Assembly (NCBI RefSeq): GCF_000738675.1 | Contig: NZ_JPUX01000001.1 | Coordinates: 4,092,001 to 4,156,000, forward strand | Reading direction: 5' to 3' | From: Serratia nematodiphila DZ0503SBS1 | GTDB taxonomy: Bacteria > Pseudomonadota > Gammaproteobacteria > Enterobacterales > Enterobacteriaceae | DNA length: 64,000 nucleotides | In this document: piece after piece, positions 1-8,393 of the stretch | Layout of the letters: every line of letters starts with the position of its first letter | How positions within the stretch are numbered: the stretch's first letter is position 1 | Program-made: the position numbers and the translations under genes | Notes under the pieces: generated by a model | The model's database searches: none | What the model was told of the DNA's origin: nothing | Seen by the model: only the letters and a program-made list of their open reading frames with translations

Positions 1-67
1 GCTGAAATCCATCGACGATCTGAGCCCGGACATGAAACACACGCTGAAATACTATCTGATTGGCTAG
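1..67 (+). CDS. exoX: Exodeoxyribonuclease X, C-terminal end (partial)
   Basis: Only the last 21 codons lie in the window, ending in TAG at 65-67. The tail (LKSIDDLSPDMKHTLKYYLIG) lines up with the end of E. coli ExoX, which I recall as containing NNLDSMSPELRLTLKHYLENT. ExoX is a DnaQ-family 3'-5' exonuclease used in mismatch repair. The convergent neighbour is ptrB, and exoX-ptrB-yebE is also the E. coli order, which supports the call. The catalytic part is outside the window. Confidence 0.75.
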   Translation, partial: LKSIDDLSPDMKHTLKYYLIG

Positions 68-69
68 CA

Positions 70-95
70 CAGCGGGCGGCGCAGGCCGCCCGCTG
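70..95. terminator. Strong hairpin between exoX and ptrB
   Basis: An 11-bp perfect stem (arm CAGCGGGCGGC) closes a 4-nt loop between the two convergent genes. There is no clear T-run on either side, so intrinsic termination is only probable. It could act for both genes. Confidence 0.45.
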
Positions 96-102
96 TTCGC
101 CG

Positions 103-2136
103 TTACTCCGCCAGCGCCAGAATGAAGGCGTACTCCAGCGCAATATCCTCATAGGCCTTGAAGCGGCCGGATTTGCCGCCGTGGCCGGCATCCATGTCGG
201 TATACAGCAGCAGCTGCCGATCGTCGGTTTTCAGCTCGCGCAGCTTGGCCACCCACTTGGCCGGCTCCCAATACTGCACCTGCGAATCGTGCAGGCCGGT
301 GGTCACCAGCAGATGCGGGTATGCCTGCGCCTTCACCTGATCGTACGGGCTGTACTGTTTGATGTAGTCGTAATAGGCCTGCTCGTTCGGGTTGCCCCAC
401 TCGTCGTATTCGCCGGTGGTCAGCGGGATCGACTCGTCCAGCATGGTGGTCACCACATCGACGAACGGCACCTGCGCCACCACGCCGTGGAACAGCTGCG
501 GCGCCTGGTTGATCACCGCGCCCATCAGCAGACCGCCGGCGCTGCCGCCCATGGCGAACACCCGCTTGCCGTCGCCGTACCCCTGGGCGATCAGCGTTTC
601 GGTCACGTCGATAAAGTCGTTGAAGGTGTTCTGCTTGTTGAACAGTTTGCCGTCTTCATACCACAGCTGCCCCAGCTCACCGCCGCCGCGAATGTGCGCC
701 AGCGCGAACACGACACCGCGATCCAGCAGGCTCAGGCGGCTGGCGCTGAACGCCGGATCCATGCTGCTGCCGTAAGAGCCGTAGCCGTACACCATCAGCG
801 GGTTGGCGCCGCGCTGGAAGCTGTCCTGGCGATACACCAGCGAGACCGGCACCTCGACGCCGTCGCGCGCCTTCACCCACACCCGCTCGCTGCGGTAGTT
901 TTCCGGCGTGAAGTTCTTCACTTCCTGCTGTTTGAGCATCGTCCGCTCACCGCTGTCCATGTTCAGTTCGTACAGCGTGGTCGGGGTGGTCATCGACGAA
1001 TAGCCGTAGCGCAGCAGCGCGGTTTCCGGATCCGGGTTATACGCCAGCCAGGTGGTGTAGGTCGGATCGTCGAAGGCGATGCGTTTCTCTTCGCCCGTCT
1101 GCCAGTGGATCTGGCGCAGCAGCGTCAGGCCGGCATTGCGCTCTTCCACCACCAGCCAATCACGGAACAGGCTGAAGCCCTCCAGCATCACGTCGGCGCG
1201 CGGGGCGATCAGCGTCTGCCACTGCGCTTCGTCCGCCTGCTCGCTCTGGTACAGGCCGAAGTTCTTGCCGTCCTTATTGGAGCGAATATAGAAATGCTGG
1301 TGATAGTGATCGATGGCGTACTCGTGATCCTTGCGGCGCGGCACGAACAGCTGCGGCTTGGCGTCCGCACGATCGGCGTCCAGCAGCAGGATCTCCGAGG
1401 TGGTGGTGCTGCTCAGGTGGATCAGGATAAAACGCTCGGAGGTGGTCTTCTCCAGCCCGACGTAAAAGGTATCGTCCAGCTCTTCGTAAATCAGCTCATC
1501 CTGTTGCGGATCGCTGCCCACCACGTGGCGATAGACCTGATACGGCAACAGCGTCTTGGCGTGCTTGCGCACGTAGTACACCGTCGAGGAGTCGTTGGCC
1601 CACTCGAAGCTGCCGGAGGTGTTTTCCAGCACTTCGTCGGCCCAGCTGCCGTCGGCCAGGTTCTTGAAACGAATGTCATACTGGCGGCGCGACAGGAAAT
1701 CCTCCGCCACCCCCAGACGCTGATTGTCGGGGCTAACGTCCAGCCCGCCCAGGGTGTAAAACTCGTGGTTCTCGGCGCGCTGGTTGCCGTCGATAAGCAC
1801 TTCCCAGTGCTCGCTCTCGGCCTGCGGCTGGCGCACATAAATCGCGTATTCGTTGCCCGGCTCGTAGCGCGTCTGATAGCGATAGCCGTGGCGCACGTAA
1901 GGCACCGAATGTTCCTGCTGCGGAATGCGCGCCACCATCTCTTCGTACAGGGTTTCGCGCAGCGCCTGCTGCGGCTTCAGCATCGCATCGGTGTAGGCGT
2001 TCTCCGCCTGCAGGTAGTCCAGCACCTGGCGGTCTGCGCGCTCGTCGTCGCGCAGCCAGTAGTAGTCATCCACGCGCGTGTCGCCGTGAATGGTGATGGG
2101 ATAAGGGCGTTTTTCCGCTTTCGGTGGGGTCATCAT
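103..2136 (-). CDS. ptrB: Oligopeptidase B (prolyl oligopeptidase family)
   Basis: A 677-aa serine peptidase that cleaves short peptides after Arg or Lys, expected in the cytoplasm. An N-terminal beta-propeller precedes a C-terminal alpha/beta-hydrolase domain. The nucleophile elbow GGSAGG gives Ser532; Asp617 (GLHDSQ) and His652 (AGHGG) complete a triad at the same positions I recall for E. coli PtrB (686 aa). The [11 protein letters not shown] segment near the N-terminus is typical. Two ATGs stand in tandem at the start with only a weak Shine-Dalgarno, so the first codon may be off by one. Next upstream on the same strand is yebE, 68 bp away. Confidence 0.96.
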   Translation of the reverse strand: MMTPPKAEKRPYPITIHGDTRVDDYYWLRDDERADRQVLDYLQAENAYTDAMLKPQQALRETLYEEMVARIPQQEHSVPYVRHGYRYQTRYEPGNEYAIYVRQPQAESEHWEVLIDGNQRAENHEFYTLGGLDVSPDNQRLGVAEDFLSRRQYDIRFKNLADGSWADEVLENTSGSFEWANDSSTVYYVRKHAKTLLPYQVYRHVVGSDPQQDELIYEELDDTFYVGLEKTTSERFILIHLSSTTTSEILLLDADRADAKPQLFVPRRKDHEYAIDHYHQHFYIRSNKDGKNFGLYQSEQADEAQWQTLIAPRADVMLEGFSLFRDWLVVEERNAGLTLLRQIHWQTGEEKRIAFDDPTYTTWLAYNPDPETALLRYGYSSMTTPTTLYELNMDSGERTMLKQQEVKNFTPENYRSERVWVKARDGVEVPVSLVYRQDSFQRGANPLMVYGYGSYGSSMDPAFSASRLSLLDRGVVFALAHIRGGGELGQLWYEDGKLFNKQNTFNDFIDVTETLIAQGYGDGKRVFAMGGSAGGLLMGAVINQAPQLFHGVVAQVPFVDVVTTMLDESIPLTTGEYDEWGNPNEQAYYDYIKQYSPYDQVKAQAYPHLLVTTGLHDSQVQYWEPAKWVAKLRELKTDDRQLLLYTDMDAGHGGKSGRFKAYEDIALEYAFILALAE

Positions 2137-2204
2137 TGCTAAATCATCCGCTTACATAGATTGCGGCAAGAGTGACACGATTCCCCCCGGCTTGCCAAGC
2201 GGCG

Positions 2205-2861
2205 CTACGCCAGCTCGCGCTTTTTCTCGTTGACGTCGCTCTCGATGCCCTGCTTGACGTCCGCCGGGATCTTCAGCGCCTGCGCCAGCGCATCGAGGTA
2301 GCCGCGTTCCATAAAGTGATCGACGTCGATCACCAGACAGCTCAGGTAGTAAACCTCCAGCGCCTCGTCTTCATTTTGCACGCTGCGGGCGATCAATTCC
2401 GGGTTGAGCGGCTGATCGAGCGCTTCCTGCACCCAGGCCTGCGCCTCTTCCCCCACCTGCAGCTGCGACAGGCTGTGATCGATGGCGCGCTGCTCGTCGG
2501 CATCGATATGGCCGTCGCTCTTGGCGGCGAACACCAACGCCTGCACCAAACGCTTGGCGCGCAGATCCACCGGCGTGGTTTGCAAACCGAACTGCGGTTC
2601 GTCCTGATGGCTCTCTTTCACCCGCTGCTTATACTTGTTCCACAGCACCGCGCCCACCGCCGCGCTGCCGCCGATAATCAGCGCATTCTTGCCGAACTTG
2701 CCCACCAGCTTGCGCGAGGATTTGTTGGCCAACAGCACGCCGACCAAACCGCCCAGCGCCGTGGGCGCCAGCAGCTTGCCGATGCCTTCCGCCCCGCCCA
2801 TCGCGCCGGCCTTCTGCCCGATCAACGTTTGAATCTGCTGCATCCAGTTACTTTTCATCAT
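2205..2861 (-). CDS. yebE: YebE, DUF533 family membrane-associated protein
   Basis: A 218-aa protein orthologous to E. coli YebE. A Gly/Ala-rich hydrophobic segment at about residues 35-75 (GGLVGVLLANKSSRKLVGKF, then a second stretch) suggests inner-membrane association. The C-terminal two thirds has a TerB-like acidic fold with the conserved AKSDGHIDADE motif. E. coli yebE is known to be induced by envelope stress; its biochemical role is unknown. Two adjacent ATGs follow AAGGGG, and the second has the better spacing. Synteny with ptrB supports the name. Confidence 0.9.
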   Translation of the reverse strand: MMKSNWMQQIQTLIGQKAGAMGGAEGIGKLLAPTALGGLVGVLLANKSSRKLVGKFGKNALIIGGSAAVGAVLWNKYKQRVKESHQDEPQFGLQTTPVDLRAKRLVQALVFAAKSDGHIDADEQRAIDHSLSQLQVGEEAQAWVQEALDQPLNPELIARSVQNEDEALEVYYLSCLVIDVDHFMERGYLDALAQALKIPADVKQGIESDVNEKKRELA

Positions 2862-2980
2862 CTACCCCTTGCGTGAAAAAGCGCGGCGCGCAGGCGCGGC
2901 CGAACCGACGGTAAACCGCCAGATTAGGGGATCTTTTGTCAATTTACGTCTGGGGGATGCAAACCTGTGTTTAGCGGATC

Positions 2981-3000
2981 GGCGGGCCGGGCGGCCCGCC
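2981..3000. other. GC-rich perfect hairpin after ycdY
   Basis: An 8-bp stem (GGCGGGCC/GGCCCGCC) with loop GGGC lies 16 bp beyond the ycdY stop. No T-run follows on the minus strand, so it may be a weak or Rho-assisted terminator. The rest of the ycdY-yebE spacer shows nothing else clear. Confidence 0.35.
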
Positions 3001-3015
3001 TGGATGGCTGCGGCG

Positions 3016-3594
3016 TTACGCGTCTTCGTCGCCCGCTTCGTCGTCCTGCTCGTACTCCGCCAGCTCGTCGCGCATCGCCTGGATGGCGTCGCGGGTCATC
3101 AGCGCCAGCGTGCGGTAGAAACCGGTGGTGGCGTGCGCTTCCACTTTGCCGAGGAAGCGGCCGCACCACGGCAGCAGAAACTCGTCGAACAGCGCGATCT
3201 GCGCCTGCGCTTCATCTTCCTGCGACTGATCCTCCAGCCAGGAAGCGGCCAGCAGCAGCTGGCCGAAATGGTCGGCCGGCGCCTCCGCCAGCGGCATGCC
3301 GCGCTGCTGCAGGAAGGTGCGCACTTCCGCTTCGCTGGCGCCTTCGACGTAGTCGGAGCGGAACGGCGACACGCTGCATTCGCTGCCGACGAACATCGCG
3401 TTAAAGTCGGTCGCCAGCTGGTTGACGTCGCAGCCCTGCTGCAGGCGCTTCAGCAGGTCATCCTGCTCCAGCGGCCAGTGCTGCTGAAGCTTGCCCTCTT
3501 TGATCAGCGCGAACAGCGGCACCAGCAGCGGATCCTGCGGCTGGCGGTAGAACAGCGTACCCAGCACGCGGCAGACAATGGAAAACTCATTCAT
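3016..3594 (-). CDS. ycdY: YcdY, TorD/DmsD-family chaperone
   Basis: A 192-aa all-helical protein of the TorD/DmsD redox-enzyme maturation family. In E. coli YcdY is reported to help activate the zinc phosphatase YcdX, the next gene upstream in this transcript. Family features include the N-terminal LGTLFYRQP and the central SECSVSPFRSDYVEG segment. The C-terminus ends in an acidic tail (EYEQDDEAGDEDA). AAGG lies about 7 nt before the ATG. The gap to ycdX is 42 bp, consistent with one ghrA-ycdX-ycdY operon. Confidence 0.9.
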   Translation of the reverse strand: MNEFSIVCRVLGTLFYRQPQDPLLVPLFALIKEGKLQQHWPLEQDDLLKRLQQGCDVNQLATDFNAMFVGSECSVSPFRSDYVEGASEAEVRTFLQQRGMPLAEAPADHFGQLLLAASWLEDQSQEDEAQAQIALFDEFLLPWCGRFLGKVEAHATTGFYRTLALMTRDAIQAMRDELAEYEQDDEAGDEDA

Positions 3595-3636
3595 GATAAT
3601 GCCTTATACAATACGGAAAATTTTGCCGGGACGATG

Positions 3637-4374
3637 TCACAAATCGGCCAATTCCGCAATCGCCGGCTTGCCGCGCCGCTCGAGAAAATCCAGCAACCGG
3701 CGCGGGCTGACGTTGAGAATGCGCTCCTGCGGGAAGCCCACCTCTTCGATGATGCGCTCGCAGTGCTCGAAATTACCCAGTGAAAAAGCGACGTGCGAAT
3801 CCGAACCCAGCGCCAGCCAGCCGCCGGCGTCGCGCACCGCGGCGGCGATCGCCCGGCAATTGGCCTCGCTGCCCTTGCGGGAGTGGGTGAACGACGAGTT
3901 ATTCAGCTCCAGCGCCACCTCGTATTTGGCCGCCGCCGCCGCGACGGCGGGAATATCGATCGGGTAACGCGGGTTGCCGGGGTGGCTGATGATATGCACG
4001 TCTCCCTGCGCCATCGCGGCGATCATCGCTTCAGTATTGGACGCTTTATCCTGCGGCGCAAACACCGGCTCATGGAAACCGGCGATGATCACGTCGGTGG
4101 CCGTCAGCATCGGGCCGGTGCAGTCGATATCGCCCTGCAGGTTTTTGATGTTGGCTTCGATACCGCGCAAAATGCCCACGCCGTTCACCCGGCGCGGCCA
4201 CACGTGCATGTTCATGAAGTGCCAGTAGTGCGGCGCATCGGCCATGTCCGGGCCGTGATCGGTGATGGCGAACAGCTTGATGCCCTTCTGCTGGGCTTCG
4301 GCGATGTAATCGTGCAGCGTGCTGTAAGCGTGGGTGCTGGCGACGGTGTGCATATGCAAATCAACGGGGTACAT
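3637..4374 (-). CDS. ycdX: YcdX, PHP-domain zinc phosphatase
   Basis: A 245-aa PHP-superfamily hydrolase with a trinuclear zinc site. The metal ligands are visible: DLHMHTVAS at the N-terminus, ITDHGPD, the central [10 protein letters not shown] and the C-terminal GSDSHVAF. I place the start at MYPVDLHMH because GGAG sits 7 nt upstream and this matches the E. coli start; a longer frame adds 10 residues without family support. E. coli YcdX affects swarming and has phosphatase activity; its physiological substrate is unsettled. It lies between ghrA and its chaperone ycdY. Confidence 0.93.
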   Translation of the reverse strand: MYPVDLHMHTVASTHAYSTLHDYIAEAQQKGIKLFAITDHGPDMADAPHYWHFMNMHVWPRRVNGVGILRGIEANIKNLQGDIDCTGPMLTATDVIIAGFHEPVFAPQDKASNTEAMIAAMAQGDVHIISHPGNPRYPIDIPAVAAAAAKYEVALELNNSSFTHSRKGSEANCRAIAAAVRDAGGWLALGSDSHVAFSLGNFEHCERIIEEVGFPQERILNVSPRRLLDFLERRGKPAIAELADL

Positions 4375-4464
4375 TGTTTCTCCTTCCAGAGGGCCCGCCC
4401 GCAAAGGTACGGACAGGCGCGATGACGATAACAGCTTATCAGTTACCGAACGGCGGCTGAAGGC

Positions 4465-5406
4465 TCAGTAACCCCGTTGCCTGTCGACCACGCCGGCCGG
4501 GGCATGCCCCGCCTCCAGCGCGCGGATGTTGGCGGCGATCTGATCCATCGCCTGCTGCGGCAACGTGATGGCAGCAATATGCGGGGTAATGGTGACACGC
4601 GGATGACGCCAGAACGGGTGATCCTGCGGCAGCGGCTCGCGGGCGAACACGTCCAGCGTGGCGGCGGCCAGTTGCCCCTGCTCCAGCGCCGCCAGCAGAT
4701 CGGCCTCCACCAGATGCGCGCCGCGCGCGATGTTGATGAGGTAAGCGCCCGGCCGCAGTTGCGCGAACAGCTCGCGGTTGAGAATGCCGACGGTCTCCGG
4801 CGTATTGGGCAGCAGGTTGATCAGCAGTTTGACGCCGTCGAGAAAGGCGCCGCGCTGCGCCTCTCCGGCGAAGCTTTGCACGCCGTCGATCTGTTTGGCG
4901 CTGCGGCTCCAGCAGCGTACGCTGAAGCCAAACTCGGTCAGCTTGCGCGCCACGCTCTGCCCCAGCACGCCGGCGCCGAGGATGCCGATAGTGAAATCAT
5001 CCAGCGAGTGCGGATCGAGCGGTTGCCATTCCTGCCGCTGCTGCAACGCCTGATACTCGTCGAAACGGCGGAAATAGCGCAGCACATAGCTCAGCGCATA
5101 TTCCTGCATCTGCTGCGCCATACCGGTATCCTCCAGCCGCAGCAGCGGCACGCCGGCGGGCAGTGTGCCGGGGTGTTTGCGCTCCTGATCGAGAATGGCG
5201 TCGACGCCGGCGCCGAGGGCGAACACCGCTTTCAGATCGCGGCGGTTGGCTAACATTTCGTGCGGCGGGCGCCATACCAGCGCGTAATCCGCCGGCCGCT
5301 CGTCGCCGCGCTGCCATTCGCGGATCTCGGCCTGCGGCAGGCGTTGCTTGATGCCGGTCAGCCATTCCTGGGCGTTAAACAAGGGGTGGTAATAGATGAT
5401 GTTCAT
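4465..5406 (-). CDS. ghrA: Glyoxylate/hydroxypyruvate reductase A
   Basis: A 313-aa D-2-hydroxyacid dehydrogenase that reduces glyoxylate to glycolate and hydroxypyruvate to glycerate, preferring NADPH in E. coli. The dinucleotide-binding fold starts at GILGAGVLGQ. Downstream are the INIARG segment with its catalytic Arg, the DVFAREPLP region with its Glu, and TPHIAA with the catalytic His. Length matches E. coli GhrA (312 aa). GGAG lies 9 nt before the ATG. It is the first gene of the ghrA-ycdX-ycdY cluster, as in E. coli. Confidence 0.93.
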   Translation of the reverse strand: MNIIYYHPLFNAQEWLTGIKQRLPQAEIREWQRGDERPADYALVWRPPHEMLANRRDLKAVFALGAGVDAILDQERKHPGTLPAGVPLLRLEDTGMAQQMQEYALSYVLRYFRRFDEYQALQQRQEWQPLDPHSLDDFTIGILGAGVLGQSVARKLTEFGFSVRCWSRSAKQIDGVQSFAGEAQRGAFLDGVKLLINLLPNTPETVGILNRELFAQLRPGAYLINIARGAHLVEADLLAALEQGQLAAATLDVFAREPLPQDHPFWRHPRVTITPHIAAITLPQQAMDQIAANIRALEAGHAPAGVVDRQRGY

Positions 5407-5485
5407 ACTGCGGGCTCCGGTTTGTTTTTATTGGTTTTCCTTCAGCCTTCCGCGATTCGCCGCCGGATGCAAGCGTTAAAGCCCA

Positions 5486-5515
5486 AAATAAAAACAGCCC
5501 CGACCAGTGGGGCTG
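5486..5515 (-). terminator. Rho-independent terminator of the POT transporter gene
   Basis: On the minus strand a 7-bp stem (CAGCCCC/GGGGCTG) with a 7-nt loop is followed by TGTTTTTATTTT. It begins 19 bp after the stop of the transporter gene at 5534-7018. Confidence 0.85.
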
Positions 5516-5533
5516 CTGTGTATTCTCGCCAAA

Positions 5534-7018
5534 TCAGGCGGCAGACGGACCGTCGCGCCGGATAAGGCGCCGCAACAGCGGAATGAGGATCAGCATCGCC
5601 ACGCCGACGCCCGTCGCCCCCCAGCCCAGTGCGCTGAAGATTTCGCTGTAGCCGGGATTGGTTTGCAGCGGCGTACTGCCGCTGTTTTCCGGCATCAGGC
5701 CGGAGACGTAGCCCGCCAGCACCGAGGCGACGCCGGTCACCATCATCCAGCAGCCCATCATCACGCCCTGATAGCGCGGCGGCGCCAGCTTGCCGATCAT
5801 CGCGTAACCGATCGGCGAGATCATCAATTCACCGACGCTTTGCAGCACATAGCTGATGACGATCCATTTAAACGCCACCAGCCCGTCGCCGCCGGCCATG
5901 CTGATGCCCAGCGGCAGCACCAGCATGCCAAGCCCGATGCAGAACAGCGATCCGGAGAACTGCAGCGGAATGTCGATGTTGCAACCGCGGGCGCGCAGGC
6001 GGTTGAACCACCAGGCCAGCAGCGGGCCGCCCACCACGATCACCAGCGTGTTGATATTCTGGATCCACTGCGGCGCCACCTGAATGCCGTAAACGTTCAG
6101 GTTGATGTTGTGCTCGGAGAACAGCATCAGCCCCATCGGCGCCAGCTGATACAGCGCCCAGAACACCAGCGACCCCAGCGCCAGGATCAGATAGGCCGCC
6201 ATTCTGCGGCGCTCATCGCGCGGATGGTGGCGCAGCGTGACCACGCACAGCATCAGGAAGATCAGCGCGCCGAGCACGATCACGAAATGGCCGCTGAACT
6301 CGGCGTGGGTCAGCATCACGCGGATAATCGGCACCAGCGCCACCAGCACCGCCAGCCCGACCAGCATGCGCCAACGGTATTGACTGCGGCTGGCATCGTG
6401 CAGCGGCGTATTGAGATCCGCCAGAATCCGCCAACGGCAGACGGCGACGATGATCGCCGCCGCATTGCCCAGCGTGGCGAACAGGAACAGCGCGCGATAG
6501 TTTTCCGTCAGTTGGAAATACCCGGCGACGGTAAAGCCAACGAAGAACCCGAGGTTCATGCCGGCGTAGTTCCACAGGAATGCCGATTCGCGCCGGTCAT
6601 CGTCCGGTTTGAAACGCTGGGTGAGCATCATATTAATGCAGGTCACGTTAAGGCCGCTGCCGGTCAGGAACATCGCCAGCCCCCAGTACAGCCCCCACAC
6701 GCCCGCGACGGCAATCAGCGCGCAGCCGATCACCTGCAGCACCATGCCCAGCACGAACAGATTGCGGTTACTGAGGAAACGGCCGCCGAGGTAGCCGCCG
6801 AACATGTGCAGACCATAGTTGAAGGCGCCGAACACCCCCATCATGGCGTTGGCGCTGCTTTCGTTGAAGCCCAATCGCTTGGTGGCGTACAGCACCAGCG
6901 TGGAGTAAAGCACGGCGAAGCCCAGTGTGGCGAAGATCTGGATGAAGAACAGCGCCCCCGCACCGGGGGGAATGGCATGGCGCGCTTGCGGCGCCGGCAT
7001 GGCATCTGAAGGAGTCAA
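5534..7018 (-). CDS. POT (PTR2)-family peptide transporter lacking the canonical ExxER motif
   Basis: A 494-aa inner-membrane protein with about 12-14 predicted membrane segments and POT signatures such as AFLWNYAGMNLGFFVGF and the late PIGYAMIGKLAPPRYQGVMM. POT proteins normally import di- and tripeptides with protons. The first helix, where ExxERFxYY is expected, reads IQIFATLGFAVLYS, so the usual proton-coupling Glu and Arg are absent. The start is TTG at 7016-7018, supported by AGAGG with 6-nt spacing; the first in-frame ATG, six codons later, has no Shine-Dalgarno. The substrate cannot be read from the sequence. A terminator follows. Confidence 0.82.
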   Translation of the reverse strand: MTPSDAMPAPQARHAIPPGAGALFFIQIFATLGFAVLYSTLVLYATKRLGFNESSANAMMGVFGAFNYGLHMFGGYLGGRFLSNRNLFVLGMVLQVIGCALIAVAGVWGLYWGLAMFLTGSGLNVTCINMMLTQRFKPDDDRRESAFLWNYAGMNLGFFVGFTVAGYFQLTENYRALFLFATLGNAAAIIVAVCRWRILADLNTPLHDASRSQYRWRMLVGLAVLVALVPIIRVMLTHAEFSGHFVIVLGALIFLMLCVVTLRHHPRDERRRMAAYLILALGSLVFWALYQLAPMGLMLFSEHNINLNVYGIQVAPQWIQNINTLVIVVGGPLLAWWFNRLRARGCNIDIPLQFSGSLFCIGLGMLVLPLGISMAGGDGLVAFKWIVISYVLQSVGELMISPIGYAMIGKLAPPRYQGVMMGCWMMVTGVASVLAGYVSGLMPENSGSTPLQTNPGYSEIFSALGWGATGVGVAMLILIPLLRRLIRRDGPSAA

Positions 7019-7378
7019 AACGAACCTCTACTGCATTATTATGTAATGAGTCTGTCCCTGTCTGCGATATCGCCGGCCTGTCTCCCGGCAATCTGCGCGG
7101 CGCCGTGATGTTCCTTGCCAAAAACGCCGCGCCGACATAATTCCATTTAGCGACACATTTGACTAATAATCCAGTATTAATGCATATAACATCAAATAGA
7201 CTAATCTCATTGGCGATATATTGAGCTACCCGTACAGAAAAAGGTCAAACAATCATCTTTCACGCGTTTTGAACATAGTCCGCCCTGCCCGCCGGTGGCC
7301 AAGAGTGGGAATATCGTTCGGTAAATCAGCAAATTGCTGCAAGTTTGGCTAAACAGTCATGAGAATGAAATAAGAGGG
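7019..7378. other. AT-rich intergenic region without a gene
   Basis: About 360 bp between the transporter start and the first tRNA-Ser promoter. It must hold the transporter promoter, which I cannot place with confidence. No ORF with a ribosome site and no other RNA gene is visible. Confidence 0.5.
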
Positions 7379-7407
7379 TTGACGCTGAGATCAGATTCTC
7401 CTACATT
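7379..7407 (+). promoter_or_regulatory. Promoter of the first tRNA-Ser gene
   Basis: TTGACG (7379-7384), a 17-bp spacer and TACATT (7402-7407), followed by a GC-rich discriminator (GCGCCCG) of the kind seen at stringently controlled stable-RNA promoters. The mature tRNA begins 40 bp downstream. Confidence 0.85.
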
Positions 7408-7447
7408 AGCGCCCGTCGACAGCGCAAAGCGTTTTCGACAACAAAAC

Positions 7448-7537
7448 GGTGAGGTGTCTGAGTGGCTGAAGGAGCACGCCTGGAAAGTGTGTATACGCGA
7501 AAGTGTATCGAGGGTTCGAACCCCTCTCTCACCGCCA
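7448..7537 (+). tRNA. tRNA-Ser(GGA), first copy
   Basis: A 90-nt class II tRNA with encoded CCA (7535-7537). The acceptor stem GGTGAGG/TCTCACC closes with one G-U pair. The anticodon stem CACGC/GTGTG holds loop CTGGAAA with anticodon GGA at 7482-7484, reading UCC and UCU. The variable arm is long and the T loop is TTCGAAC. It differs at a few positions from the second copy at 7910-7999. Its leader has its own promoter. Confidence 0.97.
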
Positions 7538-7548
7538 AATTCAAAGAG

Positions 7549-7579
7549 AAAGCCTGGATTAACGTCCAGGCTTTTTTTG
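7549..7579 (+). terminator. Terminator after the first tRNA-Ser
   Basis: Stem AGCCTGGA/TCCAGGCT with a 6-nt loop and a run of seven T, starting 12 nt past the tRNA CCA. Confidence 0.9.
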
Positions 7580-7594
7580 CATGATGCACCGCCG

Positions 7595-7682
7595 AGAGGG
7601 GTGAGAAGCCTCGACAGGGTTCGACAAAACGCCTGCGTTTTGGACCGCCAACGGCGGCCCGTAGGGTGAGCGCAGCGAATCA
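7595..7682 (+). ncRNA. RtT-like module following the first tRNA-Ser (degenerate single copy)
   Basis: About 90 bp beyond the terminator, closely matching the modules at 8060-8499. It has the CTCGACAGGGTTCGAC block, hairpin CAAAACGC/GCGTTTTG, hairpin CCGCC-AAC-GGCGG and GTGAGCGCAGCGAATC. The copy of the tRNA 3' end that closes the other modules is missing; the sequence diverges at AAGCCCAC. It resembles the repeat-type RNAs downstream of E. coli tyrT (rtT). The family call is from memory of that arrangement. Confidence 0.5.
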
Positions 7683-7841
7683 AGCCCACAGCCCGCGCCC
7701 GTAATTCCCATTTCCACCGGTTATCCACGAACCTTACTTCTGATTTTCCCACCTTTTCATGACTTCTGCCCTGTCGTTCGCCGCAGTTTTCAGCAAAGTG
7801 AACACGGCTTGAGCGGACGAACAAAAACACAGAAATTATTC

Positions 7842-7870
7842 TTGACCGGATCGGCCCCACTCCCTATAGT
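7842..7870 (+). promoter_or_regulatory. Promoter of the second tRNA-Ser gene
   Basis: TTGACC (7842-7847), 17 bp, TATAGT (7865-7870), then a GC-rich discriminator AGCGCCCCG. The mature 5' end lies 40 bp downstream, as for the first copy. Confidence 0.88.
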
Positions 7871-7909
7871 AGCGCCCCGTTGCAGCGATGATTTCGCAAC
7901 AAAAAATAT

Positions 7910-7999
7910 GGTGAGGTGTCCGAGTGGCTGAAGGAGCACGCCTGGAAAGTGTGTATACGCGAAAGTGTATCGAGGGTTCGAATCCCTCCCTCACCGCCA
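7910..7999 (+). tRNA. tRNA-Ser(GGA), second copy
   Basis: A 90-nt tRNA with a fully Watson-Crick acceptor stem GGTGAGG/CCTCACC, anticodon GGA (7944-7946), a long variable arm and encoded CCA (7997-7999). Its last 16 nt (CCCTCCCTCACCGCCA) are repeated three more times downstream, ending at 8165, 8332 and 8499. Confidence 0.97.
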
Positions 8000-8010
8000 T
8001 ATTCTACGAA

Positions 8011-8040
8011 GAAGCCTGAACTCACGTTCAGGCTTTTTTG
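8011..8040 (+). terminator. Terminator directly after the second tRNA-Ser
   Basis: Stem AAGCCTGAA/TTCAGGCTT, 6-nt loop, run of six T. Transcription past it into the modules would need readthrough. Confidence 0.88.
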
Positions 8041-8059
8041 TATGCATAGCGCACCGTTC

Positions 8060-8165
8060 GGGAGGGTGAGAATCCTCGACAGGGTTCGACAAAACGCTTG
8101 CGTTTTGGACCGCCAACGGCGACCCGCAGGGTGAGCGCAGCGAATCTATCCCTCCCTCACCGCCA
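8060..8165 (+). ncRNA. RtT-like module, copy 1
   Basis: The 5' GGGTGAG can pair with the closing CTCACC, like a tRNA acceptor stem. Between them are hairpins AATCCT/AGGGTT, CAAAACG-CTTG-CGTTTTG and CCGCC/GGCGA. The module ends in GCCA. The third hairpin loses one pair relative to the other copies. Resemblance to E. coli rtT is by arrangement and motif, not by alignment. Confidence 0.55.
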
Positions 8166-8177
8166 TATTCTAACGAG

Positions 8178-8206
8178 AAAGCCTGAGCGAAAGTTCAGGC
8201 TTTTTT
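8178..8206 (+). terminator. Terminator between module copies 1 and 2
   Basis: Stem AGCCTGA with TTCAGGCT and T6, identical to the next terminator and close to the one at 8011. Confidence 0.85.
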
Positions 8207-8226
8207 GCATGCATAGCGCAACGACC

Positions 8227-8332
8227 GGGAGGGTGAGAACCCTCGACAGGGTTCGACAAAACGCTTGCGTTTTGGACCGCCAACGGCGGCCCGCAGGGTG
8301 AGCGCAGCGAATCAATCCCTCCCTCACCGCCA
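8227..8332 (+). ncRNA. RtT-like module, copy 2
   Basis: Same architecture as copy 1. Stem AACCCT/AGGGTT is fully paired, hairpin CAAAACG-CTTG-CGTTTTG is intact and CCGCC-AAC-GGCGG is complete. It ends in the tRNA-Ser tail CCCTCCCTCACCGCCA. Confidence 0.55.
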
Positions 8333-8344
8333 TATTCTAACGAG

Positions 8345-8373
8345 AAAGCCTGAGCGAAAGTTCAGGCTTTTTT
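8345..8373 (+). terminator. Terminator between module copies 2 and 3
   Basis: Repeat of the 8178 terminator, one period (167 bp) downstream. Confidence 0.85.
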
Positions 8374-8393
8374 GCATGCATAGCGCAACGACC

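Noticed and set aside
181..2142. 653-codon frame antisense to ptrB
   Set aside because: Shadow of ptrB with no motif and no start signal.
2981..3000. Intrinsic terminator after ycdY
   Set aside because: A strong stem but no T-run on the minus strand; kept only as a hairpin.
5507..7009. 500-codon antisense frame over the first POT gene
   Set aside because: His/Gln/Arg-rich shadow; the transporter on the minus strand is clear.
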